Origin: Erythroxylum novogranatense
Lineage: Eukaryota; Streptophyta; Magnoliopsida; Malpighiales; Erythroxylaceae
Length of the DNA stretch: 64,000 nt
Reading direction: 5' to 3'
Assembly: GCA_029891385.1 (NCBI GenBank)
Contig: CM057227.1
Location: forward strand, 64,171,567 to 64,235,566
The notes beneath the pieces were generated by a model, which had not been told where the DNA came from, made no database searches, and saw only the letters and a program-made list of their open reading frames with translations. The position numbers and the translations under genes were made by a program. Below, piece by piece: positions 34,880 to 47,004 of the stretch; the first letter of the stretch is position 1; each line of letters opens with the position of its first letter.

Positions 34880-35836
34880 ACAAGTTTTTTTTAACCAAGA
34901 AGTTGAGGAAACTTCTCCTGGACCTAATGCATATGAGATTGTATTTTTTTTTCATGGACCTTTAGGCCTTTTCTTTAGATAGGAAGCTAAAAAATCTTTT
35001 TCTAAATATGATGCACATAGGCTTATAGGTTGTCCTCTTTTGAGTTTTGGAGGTAAAGAGACTTCTCCCTACAGATCTATAAGTTTTTAACCTATAGCCT
35101 ATTGGCTTATAGTTTTTTTTACTTAAGTCCTTTAGGATTTTTTACTTAAGTTTGGGAGTTAAAGAGACTTCTTATGGACTGAGGGCCTATGAATTTGTTA
35201 GTTATTTAATTAAGGCTTGAATCTTATAGTTTTTTTTCCCTATAATTAGATTTTAGCTACAAAACTTAAGAGAATTCTTCTATACCTAAATCCTATGGTT
35301 ATGTAGAGTTTTTACTTATGGCATGTGTGCTTACTGGTACTTTACTTGAGATAGGTAGTTGAAAAGACTTGTCAATCTTAAGTTTATATGCCTACATGTT
35401 TTTTTAAAGATCGACAAGCTTGCATATTTTAACTTTAGGCCTATGTGCCTATAGTTTTTAATCTAAAATTAGGTTTCTTTTTTAGCCAAGGACTAGAAGG
35501 GACGTCTCATAGGTTTAAGACCTATAGGCATATAGGTTTTTTAATATAAGGTTTACATGACTGCAAATTTTTTAGTTGTTCAAAGTAGTTGAAGGGACCT
35601 CTTTTAGACTTAAGGCCTTTAAGCTTAAGTTTCTATATTTATACGCCTACATGATTTTTCCTTAAGCCTAGCATGCTTATACATTTTTTTACCTAAAAAA
35701 TGTAGGTTTCTATTTTTGTCTTTTATCTAAGGCTTATAATTATTTAATATTTTTACTTAAGGCTTACAAGTTTGCTATTTTTTTTCTTGAACGAAGGAGT
35801 TAGAGAGACTTCTATTAAACCTAAGGCTATAGGCTC
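34880..35836. repeat. Degenerate tandem repeat, period about 100-107 bp
   Basis: Anchors of the type 'a-gag-acttct' recur near 34905, 35053, 35160, 35264, 35360, 35486, 35586 and 35800. Each is followed by 'agacctaaggcctataggcttatag' variants and a T-rich stretch. Units are strongly diverged. The last gap is two periods. It could be an old satellite fragment or an amplified part of a retrotransposon. Confidence 0.6.
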
Positions 35837-36831
35837 TGACAGTAATGTGTTGTAATGCTATGCCAAAATAAACTAGACCTACTACTATAACAATGGTGAG
35901 TCTAGGTCGATCCTATAAAGAGTGTTTGTTTAGTTTTTTAAATGAAAATAAATAGTGTTTAGGTTTGGGGGGTTAGTTTGGTTTAAAATAAGAAAATAAA
36001 ACTAAACTAACTAACAAAAGTTATTTATAGAAAACATCTAAAAATGATAAAAGTGGTGAATTTGTTAGAGTCCAGTTCTTTAGTTCAATTTTTGCCTACA
36101 CTCTAATTAAATATATTTCATTAAACTGTTGTTCTTTTAGCTCCTTAAACTATTAATCGAGGGTTAACGATAAACTTTACTAACCTTATTTTTCCTTTAG
36201 ATTGTGTTTAATCAAGATATAGTATCAATTAAACCTAGCCACCAAACATCCTAGGATATAGTCTCTAAATTCAATTGGGAAGCCACATTATGAATTAGGA
36301 AAACTAATTAATTAAGGAAAAAACCACATATGATGGGTTCGTTTAACTTAGGTTATGTTATCCCTAACGATTAGGAACCTTTAGTCACTACAAATGAATT
36401 TCAGTATAACAATTACATATTATATTAAAATTCTAGTAGTGGGTTCGTAATAAAACGATCTAATTAACACATTCATGTCCTCTTTTCATAATACCCAAAC
36501 AATAATCAAAGAATAACACAATCAAATCTTGAAGAGAGAAAGAAACAATAAATATATAGAAGGAGCACTTAACCGCATGGTTAGTGTCGATGTCGCCTTC
36601 GAGCTTGCATTAGGAAGTTGGTCATCTATAGGTCTCCCATGGTTGAGAGCTTTCTTTGCCTCCTTTATTCTCTCCCAAAGCTCTCCTTTTCTCCAGCCAA
36701 AAAACACCAAAAACATTCATAGGCTTATGTCGTCACACTTTCAGTATTATATCAGAAAGCTAGGTTTAAAAAATGGTGAGTTATCAATGGTGACACTCGT
36801 GACTTGGTATGTCACGGGTGTAAGGGGTATG
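35837..36831 (-). mobile_element. Decayed Athila/Tat-like LTR, minus orientation (outermost host layer, part 1)
   Basis: It starts TGACAGTAATGTG and carries GGTGAGTCTAGGTCGATCC, the reverse complement of the 3' region of the LTR at 39552-41104, and stays collinear with that LTR for about 1 kb. It ends inside GTGACACTCGTGAC / GTCACGGGTG words, where the copy-2 element inserted. It continues at 54628-54704. Confidence 0.65.
36827..36831. repeat. Target site duplication GTATG (left)
   Basis: GTATG precedes TGATAAGTG and recurs at 54628-54632 after the 3' LTR end TTGATCA. Confidence 0.85.
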
Positions 36832-38277
36832 TGATAAGTGTAAATTGCATTGTGTTTTAGGGAATAGTTTGATATGTGTTTATCCATTAATTCGATCATT
36901 CAGTATGTGTTAAGGTTATAATTGTGTTATTTTGTTAATTATTTGTGTTTTAAGTGTTTTATGGGTTAGTACAAGATTTTGAACTTAAATATTAAATTTT
37001 TGAGGTACTTTGATATGTTTGCTAGTGCTTTAGGGTCAATATAAAAGAACAAAGGAGTTTTGGAAGACATTCGAGTCAAAATAACAGCCCATGATTATGG
37101 CACAATAGGCCACGATCGTGACAAAAGGCTTAGATGAAGGCCATAATTGTGGCCTATAGGGCCAAAGTGCTGGCCTACATTAGGCAAATGCGTAGCCACT
37201 CCCAAAATTTACATTTGGAGGGATTTTTTGGACCTTTCGGACCACAAAAAACCCTAGGTTAACCCTAAACATAATAGAACATAAATATAACAAGAAGAAT
37301 AGAAAGAAAGAGCTTTTGCATTAACACTTTTAGAGAAAACTTAGAGAGAATTATCAAGAGATGTAAAAAGAGAAGAAGGAAGAGAAAAGAGGAGTAGAAG
37401 CTGACTCGACATACTTCCTAGATCAAGAGTTTTTCAAATTCATTGCCTCCCGTCGTCTGTTTATATTTGTGTTTCCTATTATTCTAGTTTTATTATTGTA
37501 TATAATTGGAATAACAATTAGTGATAAGATTTTTGGATGTTGATGATGTTCTAAACTTACCTTTGAGGTTTTATCTTTGATTTAATGAAATTTGATTCTT
37601 TATATGTTATTTGGATTAATTGTAATTTAATTTTAGATGTGCATAATTTGATATTAAACCGAAAGGGTGAATCAAATGAAAATAATTGAATTGGGCTAAC
37701 AAGAGTTAGGTTATTTATTATAATAAGAATTAAATCAAATTGATAAATTGTGAAAAGAGAGATCTTACATAGGTTTTCGATAGTTTATTGGACAACTTCA
37801 AATCTAATTAAGGTTTTCGATAGGTTGTTAATTGAGAAATTGTAACTTCAATAATCTAATTAGGGTTTATAATTTAGGGTTAATGGTTATAACTCGAGAG
37901 AGAGTAATCAATCCTAGGGTTGTCTATAACCAATAATCCAGTAATTTGTAATCAATTAGGTTAGCATTAAAGATATTTAAAATTCCTTTTCTCTCAATAG
38001 GTAATTCCTTAGGTTAAATTTTGAGTGTGTGTTGAAACAAAAAAATTGTTAATTTTTTTGTGATTGATTATTGAATTGAATTGCTTGATTAAATTGAATT
38101 CTTATTTTAGTTCTGTTACATTTTGAATGTTTGCGAATTATTCTAGCCTTAGATTTTAGGATTAGATTATCCCTCCTCATGGATTGACACCTTAGGTACT
38201 ACGCGAAGGAATCGTACCCTTGTAGATTATTGAGGTTAATTAGTTAAAACCTACACACATCAAACAACACTCGACCA
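36832..38277 (+). repeat. 5' LTR of Athila-like copy 2 (1446 bp)
   Basis: TGATAAGTGTAAATTGCA ... CACTCGACCA. It contains palindrome words (CACGATCGTG at 37111-37120 and relatives, 37088-37180), a TATA-like ACATAAATATAAC at about 37281, a GA-rich leader at 37365-37400 and a conserved LTR-end phrase (CTACGCGAAGGAATCGTAC, 38198). Confidence 0.85.
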
Positions 38278-38283
38278 ATTTTT

Positions 38284-38301
38284 TGGCACTGATATCGGGA
38301 A
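38284..38301 (+). other. Decayed primer binding site, tRNA-Asp type
   Basis: TGGCACTGATATCGGGAA resembles TGGCGCCGTTGCCGGGGA, the PBS complementary to tRNA-Asp used by Athila elements. It lies 6 nt after the LTR end and has several mismatches. Confidence 0.7.
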
Positions 38302-38545
38302 GGTGATTAGTTTAATTCTTGTAGTCTAAGGCTTTTCACCATTTTTTATGTTTAAAAGAAAAGAGAGAGAAAGAAGTTTGGGGCGTAAAGTAGAGACACA
38401 TCAAGACAACTTAGAGTGAGAACTAGACATCTGAAGAGCTAGATGCCAAGAAGAAATGGGAAGAACAATGATGGAGGATAGATATTATAAGGAGCAAGAA
38501 ACTTTTGTGAACTATAGTGAAGCACAATATGGTTGAGGAAGTAAC

Positions 38546-38605
38546 GATCCTTAGTGGAACATGTACACTCCAGGGTGGCTGAACCACTCAAGACTTATTA
38601 CGATT
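38546..38605 (+). pseudogene. gag: Decayed Athila-type gag fragment of copy 2
   Basis: Codons from 38558 read NMYTPGWLNHSR, matching the N-T-Y-N-P-G-W-x-N-H motif with the Trp retained. Just upstream, DP followed by a stop fits the usual 'DPYS' lead-in. No longer frame survives. Confidence 0.7.
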
Positions 38606-39551
38606 TCAACAAGAAGAGTCCAATTCATGGTATTCTAAGTTGGACAAGATCCTGGATAAGCTTATGGACAAAGAAGATGGCCAGAAGAGACGTGAAGAGC
38701 AAATCAAGATAATGACCATAAATTAGCACGCTAAGTAGTTAGATTTTAATTGTTGTTAAGTTAGGTTTGTTATATTTTAAAATAAGTTTTGAATGATTTT
38801 GAATTGTTTGGATTGCTAATTTTTTACTCTCTTGAATCACTTATAAGATAAGGAAACATTCTTGATGTTAAGCGAATTTGGTCTCAACACTATCTTGATC
38901 ATCGCCTCCATCACCATAAATAGTTTCACATTCCAACCCCTTTTTTTACTATATTTTTATGTTTTTTGTATACTGTGTTTGATTTCCCCCGGTGTGTTTG
39001 TGTACCGTTCTCACATTGAGGATAGTGTGTTGTTTAAGTGTGGGGAGGGTTGTGTGTTTTTACCTTAATAGTGAATTTTACATATTGTATGATAGTTTGT
39101 TTATGTTGCTTGATATGAATTGTGTGAATGCGTCAATAGCTAGGACTTAACGGGATATATTTAGCCTTAAACAAAATCTTTTAGGTTGTGAACATTTATT
39201 AGCTTGTGAAATTAGTGACCTAAGTTACCTAGGGCTAAATATGTTGGTTAATTAGGATATGATGTCAGTCCATTCACCCTAGCAATTTTCCATACTCATT
39301 TATAATTTTAGCCTAAACAAATAAGTGACATTGTTAGTACATTTTCATAAGAATGATTAGCTTAAGCAATAAGGTAGGTAAAATTTTATGTTAAAAAATT
39401 GTATAATTTTAATTAAAATAACTATTCTGTTAGCCTTCGGGTCATGAATAGATCTAGTAGCCAGTTAAGAACGTGATGTAGCTGAGTAAATGGATTGAAA
39501 CACATCATAAATGTGTGACTTCATATAAAAAGGCTATAATAACATTCCAAT
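38606..39551 (+). mobile_element. Non-coding 3' interior of copy 2, left part
   Basis: Collinear with copy 1 at about 1267-2085 after a deletion junction near 38709 with TAAT microhomology. It includes the 'cacattgaggatagtgtg' plus TTTAAGTGTGGGGAGGG phrase at 39018-39048, which is typical sequence before an Athila PPT and probably a former 3' end. The last five bases are the CCAAT TSD of the nested element. Confidence 0.65.
39547..39551. repeat. Target site duplication CCAAT (left)
   Basis: Counterpart CCAAC at 52734-52738; the empty site in copy 1 is at 2081-2085. Confidence 0.75.
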
Positions 39552-41104
39552 TGATATGTGTTTAATTGTTGATATATTTAATCATTTACACTTAGTAATA
39601 AACGAAATGAAAATGTTTAAGATCCTTACTTTAGTTCATGTACGATTTTAGGTACAATTTGAAAGCAAAGAAATTAAAATGAGGCAAAAGTGTTGCATTT
39701 ATACCATTTTTTGAAGATCAATGCTTACTTGTCTTTATGGAGTGAGAAGAAGAAAATTGAAAGACAAGAAAAAATATATACAAAGAAGATTAATTAAGGT
39801 TGGTTGGCTATGCATGTCCCTTGCAAGAGCCATGCAGCAGGTGGATAGCCAAAGCATAAATACGGCAGCAAAAAATGTGCAAAACACACTATTAAGTGGA
39901 AGTATGAGGAAACATCAAAATGATGCAATGTTAGAGAATATCACCAAGGAACAAAATGATAGTGGGAGAAGTGAGAAAAGCAGACCATTCGTTTTACTAA
40001 ATGCAAATAGTGTCTGCATTTCATGCAAATGTTATGCATGGAATGTAGGCATTTAGCCAAGATGTTTGCAAAGGTTAAAGACGTGAACAGTGACGGTGGC
40101 CAAAAGAGTTAATTTGTGACATCAAGCTACAACAATGTGGAAGAGGAGCGTCAGAGAGAGCAAATAGAGAAGAGAGCTGCGTGAGAGAGTAGCGAATAGA
40201 GAAGGGAGGTGCAGTGAAGAAAGAATAGGGACTGAAGTATTTTTTAGGAGAGATCTATGGAGGGCTAGACATCTCGATGCTAGTTCAAAGATGACATCAA
40301 CGTCGATGACCTGAGTTAAGTATTTTGTATTGTTTTGTTGTTTCTTTCTCTCATTAGAAATTGATTGTGTTATCCTATGTTAATTGATTTGGGTATTGTG
40401 TATGGATAATCAAATTTTCATTATTGTTCAGTTATTTATGTATGAACCATTGGGTATTGTGAAAAGATGATTTTAGTGCATTCATTAAATCTTTTAATTA
40501 CAATCCCATTGCTAGAATTTCAATATAATTTATAATTATTATGTTGAAATTCACGTGTAACGACTAACGATTCGTAATCATGAGGGATAACATAACCTGG
40601 GTTAAATGATGCATCGTATGTGGTTGTTCCCTTGATTAATCAGTTTTTCTAATTTGTAATGCTTCTGCCTAATTAAATCTAGAGACCATATCCTAAGTTA
40701 TTCGGTGGTTAGGTTTAATTGAAGATCATATCTTGATTAAACAATACCTAAGGGAAAACTCAGGTTAATTATTAACCCATGATTAATAGTTGCTAGGAGA
40801 GGTTTAAGAATAACAAATCAAAGAAAAATAATTAATTAGGGTGTAGGCTGAGATTGAATCAAAGAACTAGGTCGCTACCGAATTCCCCACTTTTATCAAT
40901 TTTTGCATGTTTTTTTAATTTGTTTTCATGAGGTCAGTTTTATTTTATTTTCTTATTCCAAAATCCAAATCCCTTGTTCTTAATCACCAATTAATTTCAT
41001 TTCATAAACTTTGCACACTCTCTCTCTGGGATCTACCTAGACTCACCACTGTTATAGTAGTAGTCTAATTATTTTATTTTGACTAGCATTATGACGCGTG
41101 GTCA
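39552..41104 (+). repeat. 5' LTR of the nested Athila/Tat-like element (1553 bp)
   Basis: TGATATGTGTTTAATTG ... GACGCGTGGTCA. It is collinear with 51150-52733. The 111-codon frame at 39721-40056 and its shorter counterpart at 51438-51638 share a Gln/Asn-rich stretch only because the LTRs are homologous. I do not call them genes. Confidence 0.85.
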
Positions 41105-41109
41105 ATTTT

Positions 41110-41127
41110 TGGCACCATTGCTAAGGA
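41110..41127 (+). other. Primer binding site, tRNA-Asp type
   Basis: TGGCACCATTGCTAAGGA is close to TGGCGCCGTTGCCGGGGA and lies 5 nt after the LTR end, in the usual 'atttttggc' context. Confidence 0.8.
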
Positions 41128-41274
41128 GTGCAGTATTTTAGTTTTTGTTTGTGATTTAATCAATGTTTTGTATATATTTGTTAATAATTGATTTCTTTTC
41201 AATTCTTTCATAATTATTTCATTTTTTGTTTTATGTTTAAAAAAATTGATATGGACGGAAGTAATTTCTTTTAT

Positions 41275-41364
41275 AACTCATATTTTCAATCCTAGAACAA
41301 TGTTTGAACTGATCAACTTAACTCATATTTTCAATCCTATAACAATGTTTAGACTGATCAACTT
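41275..41364 (+). repeat. 45-bp direct tandem duplication
   Basis: AACTCATATTTTCAATCCTA and the 25 following bases occur twice with period 45 (41275 and 41320), with a few differences. It lies inside the decayed gag region. Confidence 0.8.
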
Positions 41365-41365
41365 A

Positions 41366-41770
41366 ACTGTTGTTATGGATAGGATAATCATTAGAATTAC
41401 TTCCATGATAGTTTGCAGGACATACAGTAATTCCCATGTACACCAGAAGCTTCTTATCAAAACTCAATTACATCTCCAAAAGAAATTCTTAATATTATGG
41501 ATGCTAACAATCTTCAAATTCAACAAGATTTGTAACAATTTCAACAGAATATGCAACAGCTATTTTAGTAAAGTGTATAACAAATTCGTTAGGATGCTCT
41601 GCAATTCTAGTAAGATACATTGCCTCGATGGGTAATATTAGTCATCTGGAACTGCAAAGTGAAGGGGAGCAGTCGTATTTACCCAAGGTGTACCTAATGG
41701 ACGTTTGTACAGATACTTTACAAAGTGATAAGGAGCTTGAGAATTTTGAGGTCAACCCTTAATGAATTGT
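41366..41770 (+). pseudogene. gag: Decayed gag region of the nested element
   Basis: In one frame the 41500-41600 part reads NNLQIQQDL*QFQQNMQQLF, a Gln-rich stretch like the coiled part of Athila/Tat Gag, broken by stops. The 'ggagcagtcgtatttaccca' segment that follows is also typical of gag downstream sequence. No intact product exists. Confidence 0.5.
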
Positions 41771-41888
41771 TTGTGTTAAAGAAGTTGAGAAGGAGCTCGA
41801 AGCTAAAAGGGACACATCTTTTAGATCAGATGTAAGTATTGAGTCCATGATTATTTTTTAGACTAACTCTTTACCTTTACATAACAAA

Positions 41889-42170
41889 TTGGGGGAATTA
41901 AATGATGAAGAAAAAGGTGAAGAGACATTCAAAATATGTTCAGAGTGTATGGACCTAGTCAGGATTAAGAATCTGAGGATAGAGAAGATGTTAAATAAGG
42001 ATGATGATCAACTAAGGCCTTATTTGGAACTACCTTGCGTGGAAGTGGGTCTAACTGTAATAACTAAAAATCACAATTTTGCCACGTAAGGAGAAGAAGG
42101 AGCCGACCAAGCAACCCTAAACAAAGGGATTTCTTGGGAGGCAACCCAAGGGAAGTAAATTTCTTTTCCT
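41889..42170 (+). pseudogene. pol: Relic of the end of pol
   Basis: The phrase 'accctaaacaaagggatttc' runs into CTTGGGAGGCAACCCAAG (42133-42150). This is a familiar signature of the 3' end of pol in Athila/Tat elements and forms a hairpin with 6-bp perfect arms. The 66-codon frame at 41889-42089 is too short and degenerate to assign a domain. Gag and pol end are only about 100-200 bp apart, so protease, RT, RNase H and integrase are absent. Confidence 0.55.
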
Positions 42171-42826
42171 TTACATTTTCTCATTACTTTTTATACACAT
42201 ATGTGTTTTTGAATTTGTTTGTTTTACTAGTTTTAATTTTTCAATTAAAATGAGAGAAAGAATAAAACAAACAAATAAACATTTTCTCGTTTTTTGTTGC
42301 TTCTAAGACAATGTAATCATGATTAGAGTGTGAATTGACTAAATAATTTCATAGAAACCTTGACATGTACTTTTTCTCTTATGATTGGTTGATGTGCATT
42401 ATCTTTCTAAGAATAGCGACTAGTGGAAGACAAAGCTGGTGAGATTTTGAGCCTTGTTATACTGAAACATCCATATCAGTCTCATTGTCATTTAATAATG
42501 TGTGACTTCATGACATGTACATCCCGATTTTACGTTGAATTTCTATTCGAGACTATATTTTTATCACGTACATTAACATGGATATGATTAGGCATTCTTT
42601 GTTTTTCATAAATTACATTAGCAAAATAACCTATCCTACTGACATGATTTTTCCCTTAATAAACCTTTGAGCTTTATACCTTTCTTTTTGTATCAACCAT
42701 AGTACATGCTTTGTACTTAACCAAGTGTCCTACCCAAGCCATAAAGCTATTGAAATATTTGTGATTAGTGAGTTTGTGGATGTACAAATGTGTAAGTGTA
42801 GGGGTGTATATATGTGTCAGTTGGTC
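42171..42826 (+). mobile_element. 3' non-coding region of the nested element
   Basis: AT-rich and non-coding. It is interrupted at 42827 and resumes at 47005. Confidence 0.5.
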
Positions 42827-45800
42827 TGTAACATCCCATTAGTCACGTTTAGGCTAAAATAGTAAATAAGAGAGATTAGAAAATGCATTTCATATTCATG
42901 CATTAAATGCTATACATATACAAGCGGACATTGGATTTTTGCACATGAAAATAATTGTACATGCATTCATTGATAATTTCGGGTATAATTGAACTGTTAT
43001 GTGATATTATTGAGAATTGTGAATTTGTTGTATTGAAAAAATTTAATTGGTGAGAATATTTGTTAAATTTGAATTTTGGTGAATTTTAGGAAGGTTGAAT
43101 ATTATTAGACTAGGAAAAATGTTGCTTGGCGAGTAAATTGGTGAATGGAAATAAAGATGAGAGTTAAATAATATTGTAAAATTAGAGATAATTGGAATAA
43201 AAAGATGGGAATCAGGAGACTAGTTTAATAAGAACTACTTCATTGGGAAGCTAGCTAAAGACTACAGAAATTGGACAAGTGTACAAATCTAAAGTCACGT
43301 TTTTCTTAGCTTTGAAAAATCAAGTACAGTATTCTTATCTTTATCTTCTTCGTAGCTTTCATTTTCACATTTCTTCATTTACACAGAGTTTTTCATCAAA
43401 TCTCCATTATAGTTAAATCTTGTTTTCTTCTACTTTTTCCTACTCCCAACTTTGGATTTCTTTCTTTTTTCTCAAAAAACAAAACCAAAACTTGTTAATC
43501 TCTACAATGGTGTACATGGGTGCATGAGAGTTAAGGTTTCTGGAGATTTTGAAGATATTAGAGCTTTAAACAAGTAAGCTTGTTATGTTTCCTTATTTTT
43601 GTATAAGATGAAGCATGCATCACATTAGCTCACCGTTAAATGGTTAGGAAATAGTGATATTCATATTTGCTGAAAAGTGAGTGAGAAAGTTTTGAGTATG
43701 TCGTATGTGTTGTTTTGCATATTTAATGATCAATATATTATAAGATGATGCTGAAATGATTTTTGAGTTAGAAAAATCATTGAAATCGTGTATGGGGAGA
43801 GTGCAAAAAATTATGAAAAGTTGATATGTGTATCCTTTGTTTTCATGGTTTTTACGTGAAATTTTGAATGTTTTTAGAAATGAAAAAAAATGAGTTTAGA
43901 ATTATGGAAAAGATTTTAGATGATGTTTGGATATGAGAAAGATAAATTTTAGAGAAGAAATTGAAGAATGAGCAAAAAATGAAAATGTAGAAACATGACA
44001 GTGAAGGAATGCAGAACATGTGAGATATATGCATGGGTGTGATTTTCTATTTTTGATTGATGACTACGAAAAATGATTGACTCTGGAACTTTTTGTGAAA
44101 GTTTATAGCTTAAAGGAAGTTGAAAATGGAGGTTGAAATAAGTTAGAAATGGTTTAAGGGAAGAAAAGAAGAAGAGAAAACAGTTGGTTAGTAAGAAGGA
44201 GAATCGTGATCCTGCTTCTACACAATCGCAGCTTCCCTTTTAAGTTGAAAAAGCATGATCGCGAGCATGATCGCGACATTGTGATTGTGACTTGTGTGGT
44301 TGGAGAAAATTGAACATCCTTCAGTATTTTGGCCATATCTTGCTCTCTTGACTTCCAAATGACATGGGACTTGAACAATTGTATTCATAACACGTTGATT
44401 TACATCTCCTCTAAAAAAATCCATCTTAAATCAATTAAGAGAGATTGAATGATAATATTAGGACGGAAATGATGAAGAAAAAAGCTGAGAAAAAAGGGTT
44501 AAAATATGTTCTGACAATTCCATGATTAAACTATATTGATCTAGGAAGATTTTGACAAACATCATGAAATTGTATATCTTTTTTTAATCTTTTTAATGAT
44601 ATAAAGTTTGAAATTTTTGGATTTCTGGATTAAAAGTTATAGGGGTTCTAAGTGAGGGTGAGCGACTGGGAAGTTGCAATCGCGATGAAGCGTGATCGCA
44701 ACTCCCTCTTATTTTCTCTCACGCCTGTGACTCTCCCTCACACCCGTGATTTTTCATTTCTCAAACTCATGATTTCTCTCTCTCATGCTCGTGAGAGTCA
44801 ATTGTTGGACCAGTATGATTTTAATTGTTAGATCGTGACACTGTGCTCTCTAACACCCAAGAGCATTTTCCAATTGAACAGTCTTGCTTCTTTTGATCAG
44901 AACTTCTTCTTTAGACCTCTAAATGACTTGATTCTTTAACCAATAGATTCCTAACTCATTATTATACCTTCATAAAAATTGGTAGCATTCTTAATTGATT
45001 TGGTAATGATTGGTTAAATGAAAGAGAGGGAATCTATTTGAATAGTATGAACTGGAATATTTCACTGAACATACTCCAATATTCTAACAATATATTGTTG
45101 TAAAATCTTCCAATGAGATGACTTTTGATTTGATGTAAACTATATACATAGGGATATAAATTATATGAAGAAGTATAATTTTGATTTAATCTCTAAGACT
45201 TTCAATTTCTAGATAGAGGTTGAGTATAGTGTACTATTTCTGTATAAGAACAGTCTAAAAATATTTAAGGTATAACTTTTAGATTACTGAACTAAATTGA
45301 AAGATTTTGGTGTGATTAGAAACTTAAGACAATGGAGAAGATTTTTTTTAAAGGAAAGTGTTGCCAAATTACTTCGTTTTAATTATCAAATTGATCATGG
45401 AAAATAGACCCAAAGGTCTGGAAATTTGAAGAAATTTAAAAGAAGAAAGGAAAGTTTGGATAAGGTGTAATCTTGTAATGTTGGAATAACATCAGTGAAT
45501 GAATTGTTGATATCAAAATACCAAAGGTATAAGTTTTTTGGGAATAAAGGTATTCACATGATTGAGGTTGTGATTCAAAGAAGAGCAGTATTGTATCAAG
45601 TTAAGGTGAATGAGAATTTGATAATAATAGCAAATAATGCTAGAAAATTATTGTTGAGGGATTGAATTGTGATATAAAAGGAGCATAAGATGTGAAATTG
45701 GATAATATACCTAGGATTGTCATTAAGTATACATCATACATTACACACATACATATGTGTAAAACTGAATGTTATGTGATTGTGCAATTATTAATAATGT

Positions 45801-47004
45801 GTTTGCAACGTGCGTGTTGCATAATTTTGATATGCAGAATAAACATCCACATTCAAGCGATTCCAGATCTTGGAAGCAAATGCTAATCCGGAGAAAACTG
45901 TGAGTTAACCTAGATGATTTTTTCTAGGATTGATTGAATTTGTTTGACTTCCAATTATAAACTGTTTGTGATTTGTTTATGAATTCTGAACTTAAAGTCC
46001 GAGGAGTTAATATTTGGGAATGTATTGGAAATGTTCTGATTTTTGTGAAATTCTGAATGATATTTGTATTCTCAACGAAATTTGAATGTCAGACTTAGGT
46101 CCGATGAATATGAGATTCTGACTGTACATCACATATGACTATTGTACATGGCATATTATGTATTTGATGCATTTCACAAAATGCATGCTTAGATAAAGGC
46201 ATTGTAACCTGAGTAGTCAGTATGAAAGTGCTTGCATATAGAATTTTGCTTCATAATTTTTGATTCTGCATATAGAACTATGTTTCGTGATTCTATTTTG
46301 ACTGAGCCAAATGGGCAAGAGTCTATATATGTATGTGATAAACACTCGGTTATAATTTTAAAAATGAATCTAGAGTCTTAAGTGCATTTGTCTTTGTAAA
46401 TATATGTTCTGATTCGCAATGATTACATGATATTCCATGTTAATGTGAGTATTTGGAATATACATGTTCTAAATGAATATTTGTGAAATATGTGATTTGT
46501 GTTTATGACCTGGGTGAAATCATTAATGATGGTTTGCTCATTGAGCTCACAAAACTCACCTAAAATTTTCAATAATTTTCAGGCTTAGAAGAATTGTGCC
46601 ATTAGGCAAACGGAAGTATAATCACTGCATTCAAGTAAGAGGTAGATGTTGAGATCAGTTTTCATCTACATTTATATTTTTTTTATCTTCGTATAAAATT
46701 TTTTATTTTGTGATTTTTGTACAATATGCATTCAAAAATTCTTGTGTAATAATTGGTGAAATTTGGAAATGTTTTGTATAAGAGATTGATCAAAGTGTAA
46801 TGTCGATTACGATTTAGAGTTTTATCAACTAAAAGTATGAACTCGATTTGATTACTGATTTCCACATATGTGTATAATAAAATGAAAAATTTGCATTGAG
46901 TTTTAAATGTGTTATGGCTGTTCTAATATGCCACCCTTGTGGGATTCACACTCAGACATCACTCAGGATGTTGGGTACGTGTCTTGCGAGGGTAGAGTAC
47001 TACA
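42827..47004 (+). mobile_element. Old solo LTR, chromovirus-like family (about 4178 bp)
   Basis: It begins TGTAACATCCCATTAG and ends GAGTACTACA. The whole is collinear with the solo LTR at 26812-31125: donor-like AAGTAAGCT (GT at 43574), module at 44525-44640, decayed hairpin at about 46529, acceptor-like TTTTCAGG (AG ends 46582). Flanking pentamers TGGTC and TGATT are only a weak TSD match, so it is old. It carries CG-rich words (GATCGCGA and relatives) at 44205-44300 and 44680-44830. Confidence 0.75.

Noticed and set aside
26269..36831. Two minus-strand LTRs (26269-31453 and 35837-36831) as the ends of one element
   Set aside because: They belong to one family, but no PBS or PPT was found at the inner junctions, no TSD links them, and other LTRs lie between. 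The pairing remains possible but unsupported.
39721..40056. 111-codon frame in the 5' LTR with a partial counterpart at 51438-51638
   Set aside because: The similarity follows from the two LTRs of one element being homologous. The frames start differently and the second is much shorter.
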